DNA from: Pseudevernia furfuracea
Lineage: Eukaryota > Ascomycota > Lecanoromycetes > Lecanorales > Parmeliaceae
Length of the DNA stretch: 64,000 nt
Assembly (NCBI GenBank): GCA_022315425.1
Contig: JAIUPT010000036.1
Span: forward strand, 992,001 to 1,056,000
Direction of reading: 5' to 3'
Part shown: piece by piece, positions 1 through 11,250 of the stretch
Position numbering within the stretch: the first letter of the stretch is position 1
Layout of the letters: each line of letters begins with the position of its first letter
Notes under the pieces: model-generated
Told to the model about the DNA's origin: nothing
Database searches by the model: none
Seen by the model: only the letters and a program-made list of their open reading frames with translations
Program-made: the position numbers and the translations under genes

Positions 1-1
1 C

Positions 2-208
2 AGCGTTCCGACACCTATAGCGCAAGCTTCGACATACGGCACCGACGCTTTATCCAAAGCTTCTGTATCCTTCGTGAGCAGGGAGTCATCCACACCTTCT
101 CCAGCCCCAGATCCTCAGGAGCACGAAGAGCAAGAGCAAGAGCAAGACCAGTCGTCTACTTGGTCTGAGACAGCCGAAGACGTGGCGAGGGAGATGCTTG
201 AAGACTGA
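2..208 (+). CDS. C-terminal end of a truncated gene, product unknown
   Basis: An open frame runs in from the left edge and stops at TGA 206-208, giving 68 residues. It is rich in Ser, Pro, Thr and acidic residues, has a short Gln/Glu repeat (EEQEQEQDQ) and ends in a charged helix-like tail (AEDVAREMLED). There is no domain to recognise. The composition is typical of the disordered C-terminus of a fungal protein, so I take it as the last coding part of a gene that begins outside the window. The opposite-strand frame over the same bases is Leu-rich only because of the GAG/CAA repeats. Confidence 0.5.
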   Translation, partial: SVPTPIAQASTYGTDALSKASVSFVSRESSTPSPAPDPQEHEEQEQEQDQSSTWSETAEDVAREMLED

Positions 209-1208
209 GTGAGCCGAGAAGATGTAGTGATGAGCAAGGCGTAGCTTACGGGAATGGGGTACAGATCGAATATAATATCCGTGGATCCATTGGCGCATTT
301 CTTGTTAAATTCACTAGCCGAGATACCATACTAAGACTAGCGTGTCAATTGAGCGTGTCTGGCGTTTCATATTTTGAATATCTGGGGCTCATCTCCTCCG
401 ACAGATTTTGACATCGCGGTTCCATTTATCAAATCATTCTCTCATTCAGCGGTTCGTTGCTCGCAAGTGCGTCCGCCACTCTGGGAGAGATCCAGAAAAA
501 ACGGGATCGGTTTTCACCCGTCTGAATTGACGACTATTAAAGCGTGAAAGTGGTTGAGCAAAACTTCTGCAGGCCGACTTGATCTCGAGACGCAAAGGAA
601 AGGCAAGGCTTTGGACCTTTGCAGCTGCCACGATTCCCTGGACAGCGCACCTGCACCCTTGCAAAATGCAACGGGAAGGATAGTTTACGTCCGTTATATT
701 GCCCAAGTGATACAAGCCCAGCCAGTCTCACTATATCCGGCTAGGGGAATCCGGACTGATTCGCTTCGACGCACCAGGAAATATTACATCCTTCAGCTGG
801 CATATTCTCTTCTCTAGATTCCCTTCAATCAAAAGGAATCTTTGTTGCGTAAAGCTTTGCCCACGGCAACGCCTCTGGTCAGACGGTCGGACTGAGTTTC
901 TGTATATTGGAGCATTTATTGGTCCCCGTGCTCTGTCCAATTGGTTTTCCGGACCAATGACACGAGTTCAGTTTGGTCAACTCCGGATGTGAACCGCTGA
1001 TATAGACTAGAACGAGGCGTCCAAGGTCATTCATCAGTGTCTCCACTCAGGACTCGCAATGAAGAGCAAGCCACCCCACCTCCCAGAATTTGCGAAGATA
1101 CAGGTCGCCCAAGCCTCGAATATAAGAAGTCACGGGTTCGGTCCCTAGATCTAGGCCCATTGGCACATGTCTTGAATCCAGGGAAAAAATCAAAATGAAC
1201 TTGCTCGA
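209..1208. other. No gene recognised (1.0 kb)
   Basis: Only short overlapping frames without family resemblance, codon preference or splice-linked continuation are seen. It lies between the 3' end of the left-edge gene and the 3' end of the large pseudogene. Confidence 0.5.
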
Positions 1209-4200
1209 CTACCAAGATTCCCAATTCATACAGCAAAAGTGTGCTTTCGCGATGCATTCGGGCCCTCCTACGAGATTAACATCAATCAAACAAGTCTCGC
1301 AAATCCGAACCGTTACGAAAACACGGTCGCCTCGTCTTACGCCAAGCACTGCCAGCGCCAGCTTCGCGTCCCAGTTACCATGTACCATCGCGACGGCCGG
1401 GCTTTTCGGATGCTCCAAGAACTCATCCCAATTCTTGATTTTCACCATGGGCGGAAAGCTCTGGTTCGGGTCCAAGGCCTCCGCGGAAACGTGGTTGCAA
1501 AAAACGACTTATAGAAGAACTCATGATCCGGTTGACTGCATCCTTGACTCTGAGCCTGCAGGACGTCCAGATCACCGATCCACTTGCCACGATCGTACAC
1601 TGAGACGAGTGACTCGATGATCTAGGCTTCAGCGTCTCAACATCCACGACCTGCTTCGCCGACGTCGACCGGGATGCACCAGTCTGTAAAAAACAGATGG
1701 AGACTTGTGCCTGTGAAGGCGTTCGTCACCGTTCCATCGAAGTCTTCACGGTCGGTGGATTTCCAGTTGTCAATCCCTGGGTCCAGCGTCTTGGGTTCCG
1801 CTGGTGGTAAAAGGAGAATGAGTCCTGTCTTGCCAACATTGCCATGAAGTCAACGCACGGCATTTGCAGGCTGACGCTCCGCAGGATCACATGTTAACCG
1901 CGCAGCGACGTATATGGAGTCGCCAGAAGAGAGCGTCATAACATTGGTGAACGCGGTCGGGTTCATATCCAAGCCGTCAGACTCGAAGTAGGCGATGCAA
2001 GCGAATGTGTGCAATCTATCCAACAGGCTGATGGAAGAATGACAACTTTCAGTCTCGCCCTTAGCACCATGAGCCCATTTCGCACCACAGGTTTGGCTTC
2101 GTAACGGCATTAGGGCTGATCGTGGCGCCATCGAACGCCTGATAGAGATTGTACGCGGCGGCTAGGGTTTTGAGAGAATCGAAATATTTGGAGTCCTTGG
2201 CAACCGTTGCTATGGCGGCCATCATCTCTTCCATATCGACAGCAACTGCGTCAAGTGCAGCTTGCAAGTCTTTCAAGTCATAAGTTTCTTTGATCGGTCG
2301 GCGGGTCCTGGCCCAATTGGGGCCTACTGACTCTCTCCTACACCTTTCGAGTTTGGCTTGATCCACGAGTATTGCTGCTGTCTTTGAATTACCCGAAAAG
2401 AAATCATACGAATTTACTGTAGAGTTACAGTAATTCATAAACTCTTCTCTCATAGCAGAAAGGTGGAAGATGTCATTATGGACGAGCCATATTTCATCCG
2501 CATGGTCGAGGAGTTTGAAAACGTCGGGCCTCTCTCTGCAGATTAGGCGTTCAGCAAATTCGTCTTCCCCTAAGCCTTCGACTCTCTGTCTTGGATTCAT
2601 TCAATAGTACACCGCAGAAGGACAGAGGGCTGCGAAAGCTTGTGTGGGAGCGCTGTGGCATACTCAATGATTCCCTCTCCATTTGCGGTTGTAGCTTGAT
2701 TTGGGGCATTTTCGTCGTCGTCAATAAGGTGAGTTTCGATGCGAGGAGCGTCTTTCATTACTAGGTCAACGTCTGTACCCTCAAAATCCACGGCAGCCCT
2801 TTCAGCCCCGATGCCTTGGTCACTAGGATCGAGATGTTGCTGTAAGCCGGCCCCTGTGTCCTCTGAACTCTGCACAGATTCGCCATGATTAATGGAATTG
2901 TTGAGGTCCGACATGGCATTTTCACCGCTTGCACCCTTCAACGCGGATGAATTCAGAATTGCATCTTCACTCCCGTGGGTCAGATTTGATCTGCCCGACC
3001 TCGTTGGAAATCTCCTATTTTTCGATGGTGACGGGCGAGACCCAACTCCCGCAGGAAAAGCACCGAGTCTTGAATCTAAACTCGTTTGATCTCGAACATG
3101 TGTTGAAGTTCTACGTGACTTTGGGGACTTGGTCTCTTTCTGGCTCGTCACCCGAACCCTCTCGATACTGAAGCCTGCCTTTTCTGGGTGTTCTGGTGAT
3201 GGAACCCCACGAAAAGCTACCAGAACGCGATAGCGAAGAATGGCGTCGAACATATTGTTTTTCATATTTGTCAGTCTAAAGACTGGCAGGACCCTTGTCT
3301 CGGCCAAGATTGTTGAGCCTCGCTAGCGACCGAGTGCGATCAACTTGCGACTGAGCAATCGCGAATCTCCTTTCGATTGTCAGAACGAATCAGAGGCGTC
3401 AGCAAGCATGTGGATCCACGCAAGACAAGTGTTCCTGCTGACATGGCATTTCAAGCTCACAGCGCGAATAAATTGTGCAACAGCGGCTGAAGCTGTCCCT
3501 TCAAACCCCCAAGAACTACAAACCGAGCCCAGGACAACTTGCAGGAGATTGCCGAACGAGATACGAGATGAGTCCATTGCATAGGTACCTTCAGCGTGGA
3601 TGGGAGCCCCGTGATAACTGTGTTTTTGTTAGCACGGCCTTTATACTAACTTTCTATTGAAGGCGCTTTACCGCATTTGTGAGAGGGACAGCGACCAATA
3701 GACTCCAGACGTTTGTTTCGGGGGATTTCCATGTAGACTAAGAGTCAAAGCGGTTCCTCGGGTAAACAAAGGGTCTTCCTGAGCGACTGGCGTGTTTCCA
3801 AGGGCCTATGGCGATTTCGTATTAACGGAGAGAACCAATTGAAAAGACAAAGGAAACCTGGAGGATTGCCCACTTACGATTATATTAGAATAGAGGTGCC
3901 AGGACGAAAGAGCGAGTAAGAGCCCTCCACTTGACGCTCCTTGGGAGGTGCCTTTGACTAGATTCCCCATACCCTGGAGAGCTGTCACCCAAGCATCGAT
4001 GACGCTACGGTATGTTGAAGGCATGGAGCTGACAGCTAGGCCATCTAAACTGCTTCAAATGAGCACTACCTGGGTCTGTTGCCTCGAACGAGTTCGATCA
4101 GCATGCCGTAGCTAAGCTCTAGCACTGTTGTCCCACTCTGCAAGCTGATCTCGTGTCAATGCAACATGTCCGGCAAGAGCAGTGGCGTAAGAGAAGGTCT

Positions 4201-4818
4201 TGTCCTGGTCCGAGTGCTGAAGTTCGTCCTTCCTTGCCTGTACGATTTCGGACCAGATAGAGATAGCTTCCGGTACCGTCCGTATACGGGCACTTGGCGC
4301 GGCGGTCAGTCCATGCAGAGAAAGATTCGAAGGGGCTGGCTACTACAACATGCAAGCGAGTAGATCGACTGCGATTGCTCCTCGTCCCGAGGTAGCCGCG
4401 GCCCAAATTGAGGTTCCGTCAGCTCCTACAAAGCTCGGAAATAAGCCTCCTTGTTTAGACTGGGTTGTGCCTGAAGATGGCTGGCTGGCTATCGCTGATG
4501 CCCGCGTGCCATAAGCTTCAAAGAGCCGAGGAGTGTTAGGGATCATATGCTCAAACAAGGCACTAAGATTCCGCGCCGTAACATGCGACGATCCACTCTC
4601 AGCTGCCTCAAAGCGCTGTCCCGTGAGAGATTTCGCCACTCCATGGTACTCTACGGGTGCTTCGAACTGACAGGTCTCGTCAGAAACGCGGACAGAAAAA
4701 TTCAAAGCAAGTGACCCACTTTTACAAGGGAGAAGTCAAAATTGAGGTTTGCGAGTGCCAACGTCGTTTCTTGAGAGCCAGCGAATAGTGCTGCCGTCAG
4801 TGTGCTGATGCTGGTCAT
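1209..4818 (-). pseudogene. Decayed gene of a large uncharacterised fungal protein family
   Basis: Reading the minus strand from ATG 4818 to TAG 1209, one protein of about 1,100 residues can be followed through five good introns (4667-4725, 4293-4346, 3618-3671, 3779-3877, 2536-2612; most with CTGAC/CTAAC branch points) and several breaks. Markers in order are LTAALFAGSQE at the N-terminus, VGADGTSIWAAATSG, EAISIWSEIVQARKDEL, SVIDAWVTALQGMGNLV, LLQVVLGSVCSSWG, TAAILVDQAKLE, FTNVMTLSSGDSIYVAA, GNVGKTGLILLLPP, FTGTSLHLFFTDW, VYDRGKWIGDLDVL and AMVHGNWDAKLAL. From memory these belong to a very common but functionally unknown Pezizomycotina family. Premature stops lie at 4112-4114 (TAG where TGG is expected), 4055-4057, 3380-3382, 3323-3325, 1850-1852, 1637-1639 and 1622-1624. 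Frameshifts are near 2085 and 1465. All stops are TGA or TAG, as expected from C-to-T change at CGA, CAG or TGG codons. Confidence 0.75.
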
Positions 4819-5473
4819 GATGAGGGCAGGCTTTTAACCGTGTCCACTTCTCGGATGATCTCGATGGAACTGCGGTCGGTCGACAGAGAGAGAGGCATGA
4901 CCTGTAATATCGTCTGTCTATCCAACATGCACGGAAGATGAAGGCAAGGCTGTAGCCTTGTTGGCGGTGGCATTTCAAGGATCAAGAACTATACTGAAAA
5001 CCTTCCCTGTCTAGCCTAGCGGGTATCTAAGAAAGGTCTTCTGCCTGAAAGCTAATCGCGATGGTGATCCCGTAAAATCATCTTGGATTCGTCAATACGG
5101 TATGGCGTCAATCTGAGCGCTGTAAGAGCTGATTGTTTCGCGCAGCCGTGCCTACTGAGCATGACACTGACAATCGTCCATCAGTTGTTTAGCAGCATGT
5201 CCCAATCCCCCCGTCAGAAGCCGCTGTGTCAAACATGCTTTCAAGGATTCTGTGTGATGGGCAGAGCACATGTGTGTAAGGGAGCACAAGAAGAAGAGCT
5301 CGGGCTAAGTGTTAGCTCCTCACGACGGAGGAAAAAAAGTCTCAACATGTTGAGCTAAGTAAGGGATACTTACTTCCAAGGCGTTTGTGCTGACTGCTGA
5401 AAACCCTATCCAATGCCTACATTTTGCCACGATTAATAGCAACGACTCTAGTGTATTCAATTGGTTGGCGTGC
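4819..5473. other. No gene recognised (0.65 kb)
   Basis: Spacer between the start of the large pseudogene and the stop codon of the alpha/beta hydrolase gene. Short frames only. Confidence 0.5.
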
Positions 5474-6995
5474 CTACGTCCTGAACTTCTCGGTGCTATT
5501 CTCCCCAAAGAAAGCGCTCAAATGCGCGTCAAGCCACTTCAGATCCTCCTTGCTGTCCCCTGGTCCCCCAGCCCAATGGCCCCAGATTGTTGGAAATACC
5601 TCCAGTTGTCCAACACCCGGTTTCATGTTCGCAACCTCATACTCGGATTCTTCAGGACTGCATATTTGTTCGACCCTAATCAGCCAGAAAGCACAGCCCT
5701 AGCAATATGGATTTGGCACTCACGGGAAGTATAAATCCGTCTTCGCAGGTAGGACAAGAGTCTTTGCCTTGATGCTTGACATTGATTTCTCAAAGTCGCC
5801 GTTGTAAGGCTCTTGCATTGAGCAGTCTCCGCTTTGCCATGTCTGCAGCATTACAAGCATGTTTTCAGGATCTGCGTATATAAACATAATGCAGGAAACA
5901 TTGTCTCGAGTTGGCATGCTGATGTACCCTTTGAGGTGGCCCAGCCTTCCCAAAAGCCCACCATGAACGACTCCAGATTTGGATACCCATAGATTTTTTC
6001 GTAGAGCTTCTCACGATAGAAAGCCTGGCTGAAACCCCTATTGACAATAATATCAGCTGCAGATTATCCAGCACAACGGGAATCTTACCATCCAGCATAG
6101 CCTCTTCCAAACGCCTTCAGTCCCACCATTTTCTCACCCTCGGTCCACACCCTCTTCTCGTTAACTCCTTCCCTTGTCACTCCGCCCTCTTTTGATCCCG
6201 CACTCGATATGCCCTTCGCAGCTAACAACGCGCTCTTGATACCCTCCAAAAAGACTTGGTTATGCAAGCTCGTTCGCGCGGAGCCACAAAATGGCACTGC
6301 AAGATCCGTGAAATCAGGGTACTGCGTGATCCATTGAAAGGTCTGGCCGGCACCCATTGACCACCCCAACACACAGTATAGATGGCGAATACCGAGATGC
6401 TCGGTGACTAAATTGTGCTGCGCACGGACATTGTCATAGAAGGAGATTTTGGGGAAAGCTGTAGCGAGCTTTGTGTTGGAAGGGGAGGTAGATTGGCCGT
6501 TCCCGACTGGAATATAACTTCGGAGTCAATATTGCCTACTTCAGGGTGAATATTGAGCCTTGGAACATGTCTATAGAGTATACTCTTTCAAGACATGTCT
6601 CAAGACTCAAGGTATGGTCCATAAGAGGAAAACTTGACTCCGAAAAAACGTACAGAGCGCCGGGATGATTATGAAGTACTGAGGGTTTCGTGAGATTGAT
6701 TTTTGGAATCGCGAGAGAGGTTACGTTTCTGATTGATGAATTACCTTGTTCGGATTTAGGGACTTGTCTTCGCCTATCAGCCAAACATTATCTGATATCG
6801 CTGTTCAAACGTCAGGGAGTGCCATTGATGATGCTTTCATGCATGCGAACATCCAGAATACCAAGTAGGATAGATGATTGCGGGAGCCTTTGGGTCACCG
6901 AATGTCTTGTAGGTGATATGAGCATTTGATAGGGTGGTGCCGCATTGGAGATGCCAGTCTCCTAATGCGTACTTGTCATAGTCGTCTTTGGGCAT
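5474..6995 (-). CDS. MET2-like alpha/beta hydrolase (homoserine O-acetyltransferase fold)
   Basis: Seven exons join in frame to 361 residues: 6995-6851, 6800-6745, 6678-6654, 6506-6089, 6037-5928, 5871-5724 and 5657-5474. The protein opens with YALGDWHLQCGTTLSNAHI and TYKTFGDPKAPAIIYPTWYSG, then PALFGNGQSTSPSN, the nucleophile elbow GWSMG in LYCVLGWSMGAGQTFQW, FWEGWATSKDPENM, the acid region KAKTLVLPAKTDLYFPPE and the histidine region IWGHWAGGPGDSKEDLKWL. This is the Ser-Asp-His layout of the homoserine acetyltransferase branch of the alpha/beta hydrolases. The length is usual for the short fungal members. True MET2 activity cannot be told from sequence, because many fungal paralogues act on other substrates. 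Intron 3 (6507-6653) is an introner-like copy, listed separately. An in-frame extension upstream of ATG 6995 has no ATG of its own, so I start there. Confidence 0.9.
6507..6653 (-). repeat. Introner-like intron copy A (147 nt, in hydrolase gene)
   Basis: Splices with GTACGT...TTCCAG and restores the motif PALFGNGQS. Its ends are perfect inverted repeats of 11 nt: TTCGGAGTCAA near the 5' end and TTGACTCCGAA near the 3' end, the latter spanning the likely branch point. The interior is also partly self-complementary around ACATGTC and GACATGT and the palindrome AGAGTATACTCT. Its 3' block CAATATTGACTCCGAAG matches those of copies B-F. Confidence 0.75.
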
Positions 6996-7430
6996 GCTGA
7001 GGGAGTTTTCAAGGGATTTGGGCAAAAACTTCTCCTTACCACAGCTGGTGCTGACCTCGAGTATCGGAATGTTGATGCTCTCTTCTCTCTGTTGGCCCCA
7101 CCAGCCCCGCTCGCCCCGCAAGCAGGGAGGAGTCCTTATCGATAAGCGGGACGTACTCTAAGTATTCGGAGATGCCTCCGGGGTTCTCACGACTCTTTCC
7201 ACTTCTTCACCAGAGCGAAACATTGAGCATTGCTACATCTGCCATATATCAGATACTGGATTTCTTACCATGCTTTCATTCTGGTTCCCTCATCTCTATT
7301 CAGGAAGGCGCAGAATCGCGTTGAAGTCGTGGCAGTCAAAAGTCGAGCATGACGTAAAGAGAGGGAGGGGGCTCTCGGCTTATGCTACGGATACCTCGAG
7401 CGCATCTTGCCCAGCAACTTTCTGATCCTC
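6996..7430. other. Divergent intergenic region
   Basis: Spacer between the divergently read hydrolase and flavin-reductase genes; it must hold both promoters. No specific motif could be assigned. Confidence 0.4.
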
Positions 7431-8518
7431 ATGTTCAGTAAACGACTACATTTCAGACCAGCTCAGCGATTCTCCGACTACATCCTCCAACACTTCCAGC
7501 CTTTGTCCAGTATCACCCACCACTACTCAACCATGCCCTCCAACTTCGGCGATAAAGAGCAGCGAGAGGAGGACCCCTCAGGTCATGAACAGCGCTTCAA
7601 CCAGGAGAAGGCTGTCAAGAGGAATCCACATTCAGATTTCAATAAGGTCGAAGCGTCTCGGCCAGACTGGTCAGAAAAATCGGAATGGCACTTCACCAAG
7701 ACAAAACAGCCAGGTTGGAAGCTAGGCCAGGGCGCCAACGACGGCGGAGAGAGTCTTCAAAAGAAGCACGTGGAGATAGACCCATACGAGAAAGGTAGAC
7801 CGGCAGCCTTCAACTACAAACTGCTGATAAGTGGAATAATTCCAAGGCCAATTGGCTTCGTCAGCACACGGTCTGAAGACGGTCAGCCACGGTCCTCAAA
7901 CACCTCTCTCCCTTCTTCGGGCTGACACATCTCTTAGGCTCCTCTACGAACCTCGCTCCCTTCTCCTACACCAATGTCATAAACCATGACCCACCTCTCT
8001 TCACCATTGGCTTCGCGGGCGGCCTCTCCAACGCCAAAGACACGCTGCGCAACCTTGAAGGTACCAAAGAATGCACCATCAACATCATTAGCGAACACTA
8101 CATCGAAGCCGCTAATGCTACGAGCATAAATGCACCCTACGGCACATCTGAATGGTCGTTGAGCGGTCTCACGCCCGCCCCTTGCACCGAGGTCAAGCCT
8201 TCCCGCGTGAAGGAGGCGATTTTTAGTATCGAAGGAAAACTGTTGTCGACGACAGAGTTTGAGAGCAGGGCGACGCCAGGCAAGAAAACGGGGGTGTTAG
8301 CTGTGATCGAGGGAGTGAAGTTCTGGGTGAGGGAGGACGCGATCAATGAGGACAGGAATATAATCGATCCCGGAGTGCTGAGGCCGATAAGCAGGCTGGG
8401 CGGAATCATGTATGGGAGGACGGTAGAAGGGTGCGAGATCCCAAGGCCGGACTTTGCAGAGAAGGAGAAGGAGGGAGAGACGGAGGGGTTGCTCAAGCCC
8501 AAGGAAGAGGATCAATGA
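7431..8518 (+). CDS. Flavin reductase-like domain protein (FMN-binding split barrel)
   Basis: Two exons (7431-7881, 7938-8518; intron 56 nt with branch GGGCTGACA) give 343 residues. The C-terminal two-thirds is a flavin reductase-like/DIM6-NTAB domain: LLISGIIPRPIGFVSTRSEDG, then STNLAPFSYTNVINHDPPLF, IGFAGG, NIISEHYIEAANATS, and near the end LRPISRLGGIMYGRT. The family binds FMN; partners are unknown. From ATG 7431 the first 34 residues (MFSKRLHFRPAQRF...) are basic, Ser-rich and almost free of acidic residues, like a mitochondrial presequence. A second in-frame ATG at 7533 (MPSNFGDKEQ) would give a cytosolic form. The intervening 100 residues are charged and probably disordered. Confidence 0.9.
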
Positions 8519-9252
8519 AAGAGGTAGAGCGCGAAAGCAATTGTTTTGATTAAACTCAACAGGTCATCACATTGAGGGCCTTGGGGTAGCCAAATGGTTA
8601 TTGAAGCCCGTAGGCCCCGGAAAGGGTAGTTGATTGATCTATGTACATATTGCAAGCTATCTGGCACATGAGCATTGCACAAAATCACCTGATCCTTTTC
8701 TATTCAGCTTCTCTTCCGTTCGGTCTCAACTTGTGCTGCCTAGACATGTCAGCAACAGAAGCAACATTTGGGATTGGTCCCGTTGTAACGTGGTGTGGAA
8801 GGGTCTTGCTTGATTCTCATCTTCCCCGCACGATTAACCGTCTTTTGGAGCAATTTGTTGAGATTTTGTGCCAAGCAAGTCGTCACTCTTCCTCATTCCC
8901 AAAAAGTCTTTGTTATTAGTATCGAGTTTTTTCATGTTCCCTATCCCGAGCGAGATTAGTACATGAGGATGACATTGTCCTTGTTGCTGGTGTATGCGGC
9001 AGGCAGTGCCCGGGTGGGCTTTATTATGGGGCATTGATGACCTAGAGGCCACTCAGCGATCGGCTCTGATTGAAATGCCCGGAGAGTGGGAGGTTTGGAT
9101 CGTACGTAACCCAAGGGCTGTCTGCGTCTCATATTGTAGGTGTTTTCTCGTCTAATCGTCGTCTCTTCGCGCCATTCGAAGGCTGCGGGGTTTCCTACAC
9201 ATCAGTAATGGTCTTCGTCAGCAAACCCCAGCATCGCCATGAAAGCCTCCGG
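8519..9252. other. No gene recognised (0.73 kb)
   Basis: Convergent intergenic region between the 3' ends of the flavin-reductase gene and poly(A) polymerase. Only short frames. Confidence 0.5.
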
Positions 9253-11250
9253 TTAGCAATTGAGACACTTGGCAGCCTGCGCGGTTTTTTCTGGAAACGT
9301 TTCCACAAGGGAAGGCAACAGCGGACGTACATCCATAACGTCAAAGTCCCTCTTCTTGCTGACCTTCTTCTTTGGCCTAGTGGGCTTAGCTTCCCCTGGC
9401 AGAAAAACGTCCTCCGGTAAATCGTAACTATCACGGCCCAGATCAGTGGTCCAATGACACAGACTCGGAAGGGGCCAATAGCTTTTGTTCTTACTTTCGA
9501 GTGTGGACAATAGACAGAGAATTCAGATCTCGATTATAGCCCTGCCATCCCGTACAAATTTCTTTGAGCTCCTTTGTTTGATATGATATATCGAGTTTCT
9601 TCGTTCCGTCTATGCATAATCAGTAAGATCTCTCGCAACAGTGCCTGCACCTACCCTGAGCTAGCTCGAGACCGATGTAGTACGTCGTCGTATAGATGGT
9701 TTGCTCTCCATCTTCGTTCGTGGTAGCCTCGGTATGACCGTTAGGCATTGCCATTCCGTCACCATCACCCTGGGCAGCAGCAGCATGTGTAGGATCCTTG
9801 GCAACATCGGTTGTTTCAGTCTTGACATTGGTGGCTTGGAAACTCAGATCGCCATTTAAGACAGCGGCGATCTCATCTTCATTCTTGCAATGGTGCACGC
9901 GTTCAAAACCCTTGTTGAACGGCCGCGCCACAGCAATCGCTTCTTGGGTTTCAAGGTTCGATACGAGTAGGCGTACTTTGGATTCAACCAGGCCAGACCA
10001 GACCTTCTGTGCATCCTTTGTTCTGCTTGAGGCAATGATACTGAGATAGTATTTGTAGCTATCGGTGAAGAAAGTATGTTTTGAGAACAAGTCTTTCCAT
10101 TGCAATTGGCCACTGAAGATCTTATCGGTAATCGCCCTGCCCCGCTCTAGCTCTCGGATGAGGATGGTCTTGGTCGACATTGAGATATTATGCGTGGCAC
10201 ACATCGAGGGGTATGCTGGTGTGATGATTGGCATGAGATGGAAGCGGTCTCCATTGTAGATCTTGGGGTTCCAGACTCGCACCTGCAACGGACCATCTTC
10301 AATACTTTTCAGCAGTACCGGCTGAGGCCATGGCCATTTGCCGATCATGAGGAAGAATTTTTCAATGACGACAGAACCCGTGGCTTGAGGGTATAGCTGA
10401 CAGATTCTAGCTACCAACATTGCCCATGCCACACCACCAGGAAACCCAATCACATTGGAGTAGATCGCTCGACGTTGAGCCCACAGCTTGATGCCTCGCA
10501 ACGCGGTTCTGAACGTCTTCTGTTGCGGGACCAGTTCGAGTATTTCATCCGTCACTCGTGTTCCATTCAGAGATCGCAGATCTCTTTCCTCCAGACCCCG
10601 TAGTATGCTAGTATCTCTGAGAGTGAGAGTGATGGGCACAGACTGGAGGGCGAGGCGCGCGAAAATTAGATCAACGCTTATGCCAGAAATTTCGAGTTTA
10701 ATGATTGGTACATAGGCGTCGGGTACCGGCGTCAGCTCCTTGATGGCTTCTGGAGGGGCCATACGCTTGAGAAGGATAGGAACGTGCTCGAAAAAGTGCT
10801 CTCGAGTCACGTGCTGTGGTACAACGACGAGGGTGTCTATATCAGAGCCTCCTTGGGGTCAGCTTACGATCAAGTCAATTCAGAATGGTAGCAAAAACCA
10901 GGTCCATAAACCCCAAGGCGATAGCTCCCAAATGTAAAGATCTTGCCGCCGGCTTTGTCGACAACGGATTGAGGGAGATTCTTCGTCTTGCTGACGTGTT
11001 TGACGAATTCCACAGTGATTTTCTGTATAAGCTGAAGCGTGGATTTTCTGTATCCCAAGATTCAGCTATAGGGCTAGAAAAGGGTACCCTGTCCACCTTA
11101 CCTTCGCTCTGTCTCCTCCAGGCCCTCGAAGTTGTTTTGGCGCTTCAGTTCCGCAATGAGGGCATCGTTGGCAGCAAGCTCGGCTTCAGTGGGGAAGTTC
11201 TGGGATACTGGAGGTGTGACACCGTACTTCTTGGATTGATTCGTCGCCAT
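9253..11250 (-). CDS. PAP1: Poly(A) polymerase
   Basis: Five exons (11250-11102, 11047-10899, 10848-9655, 9609-9495, 9427-9253) join to 593 residues. The N-terminus MATNQSKKYGVTPPVSQNFP is characteristic of fungal poly(A) polymerases. The nucleotidyltransferase core shows FTFGSYRLGVYGPGSDIDTL with the catalytic D-x-D, then PQHVTREHFFEHVP and ISVDLIFARLALQSVP carrying the third aspartate. The central domain has DLRSLNGTRVTDEIL and GFPGGVAWAMLVARICQLYP, and the RNA-binding domain has MPIITPAYPSMCATHNIS. The C-terminal tail ends with a lysine-rich stretch (TRPKKKVSKKRDFDVMD). The enzyme adds poly(A) tails to cleaved pre-mRNA in the nucleus as part of the cleavage/polyadenylation complex. Intron 2 (10849-10898) must use a GAG acceptor to give the invariant GPGSDID, as discussed in the findings. 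Confidence 0.95.

Noticed and set aside
1117..1160. GGGTTCGGTCCCT, resembling a tRNA B box
   Set aside because: No A box or cloverleaf arms at the right distance. No tRNA or rRNA gene was found elsewhere either.
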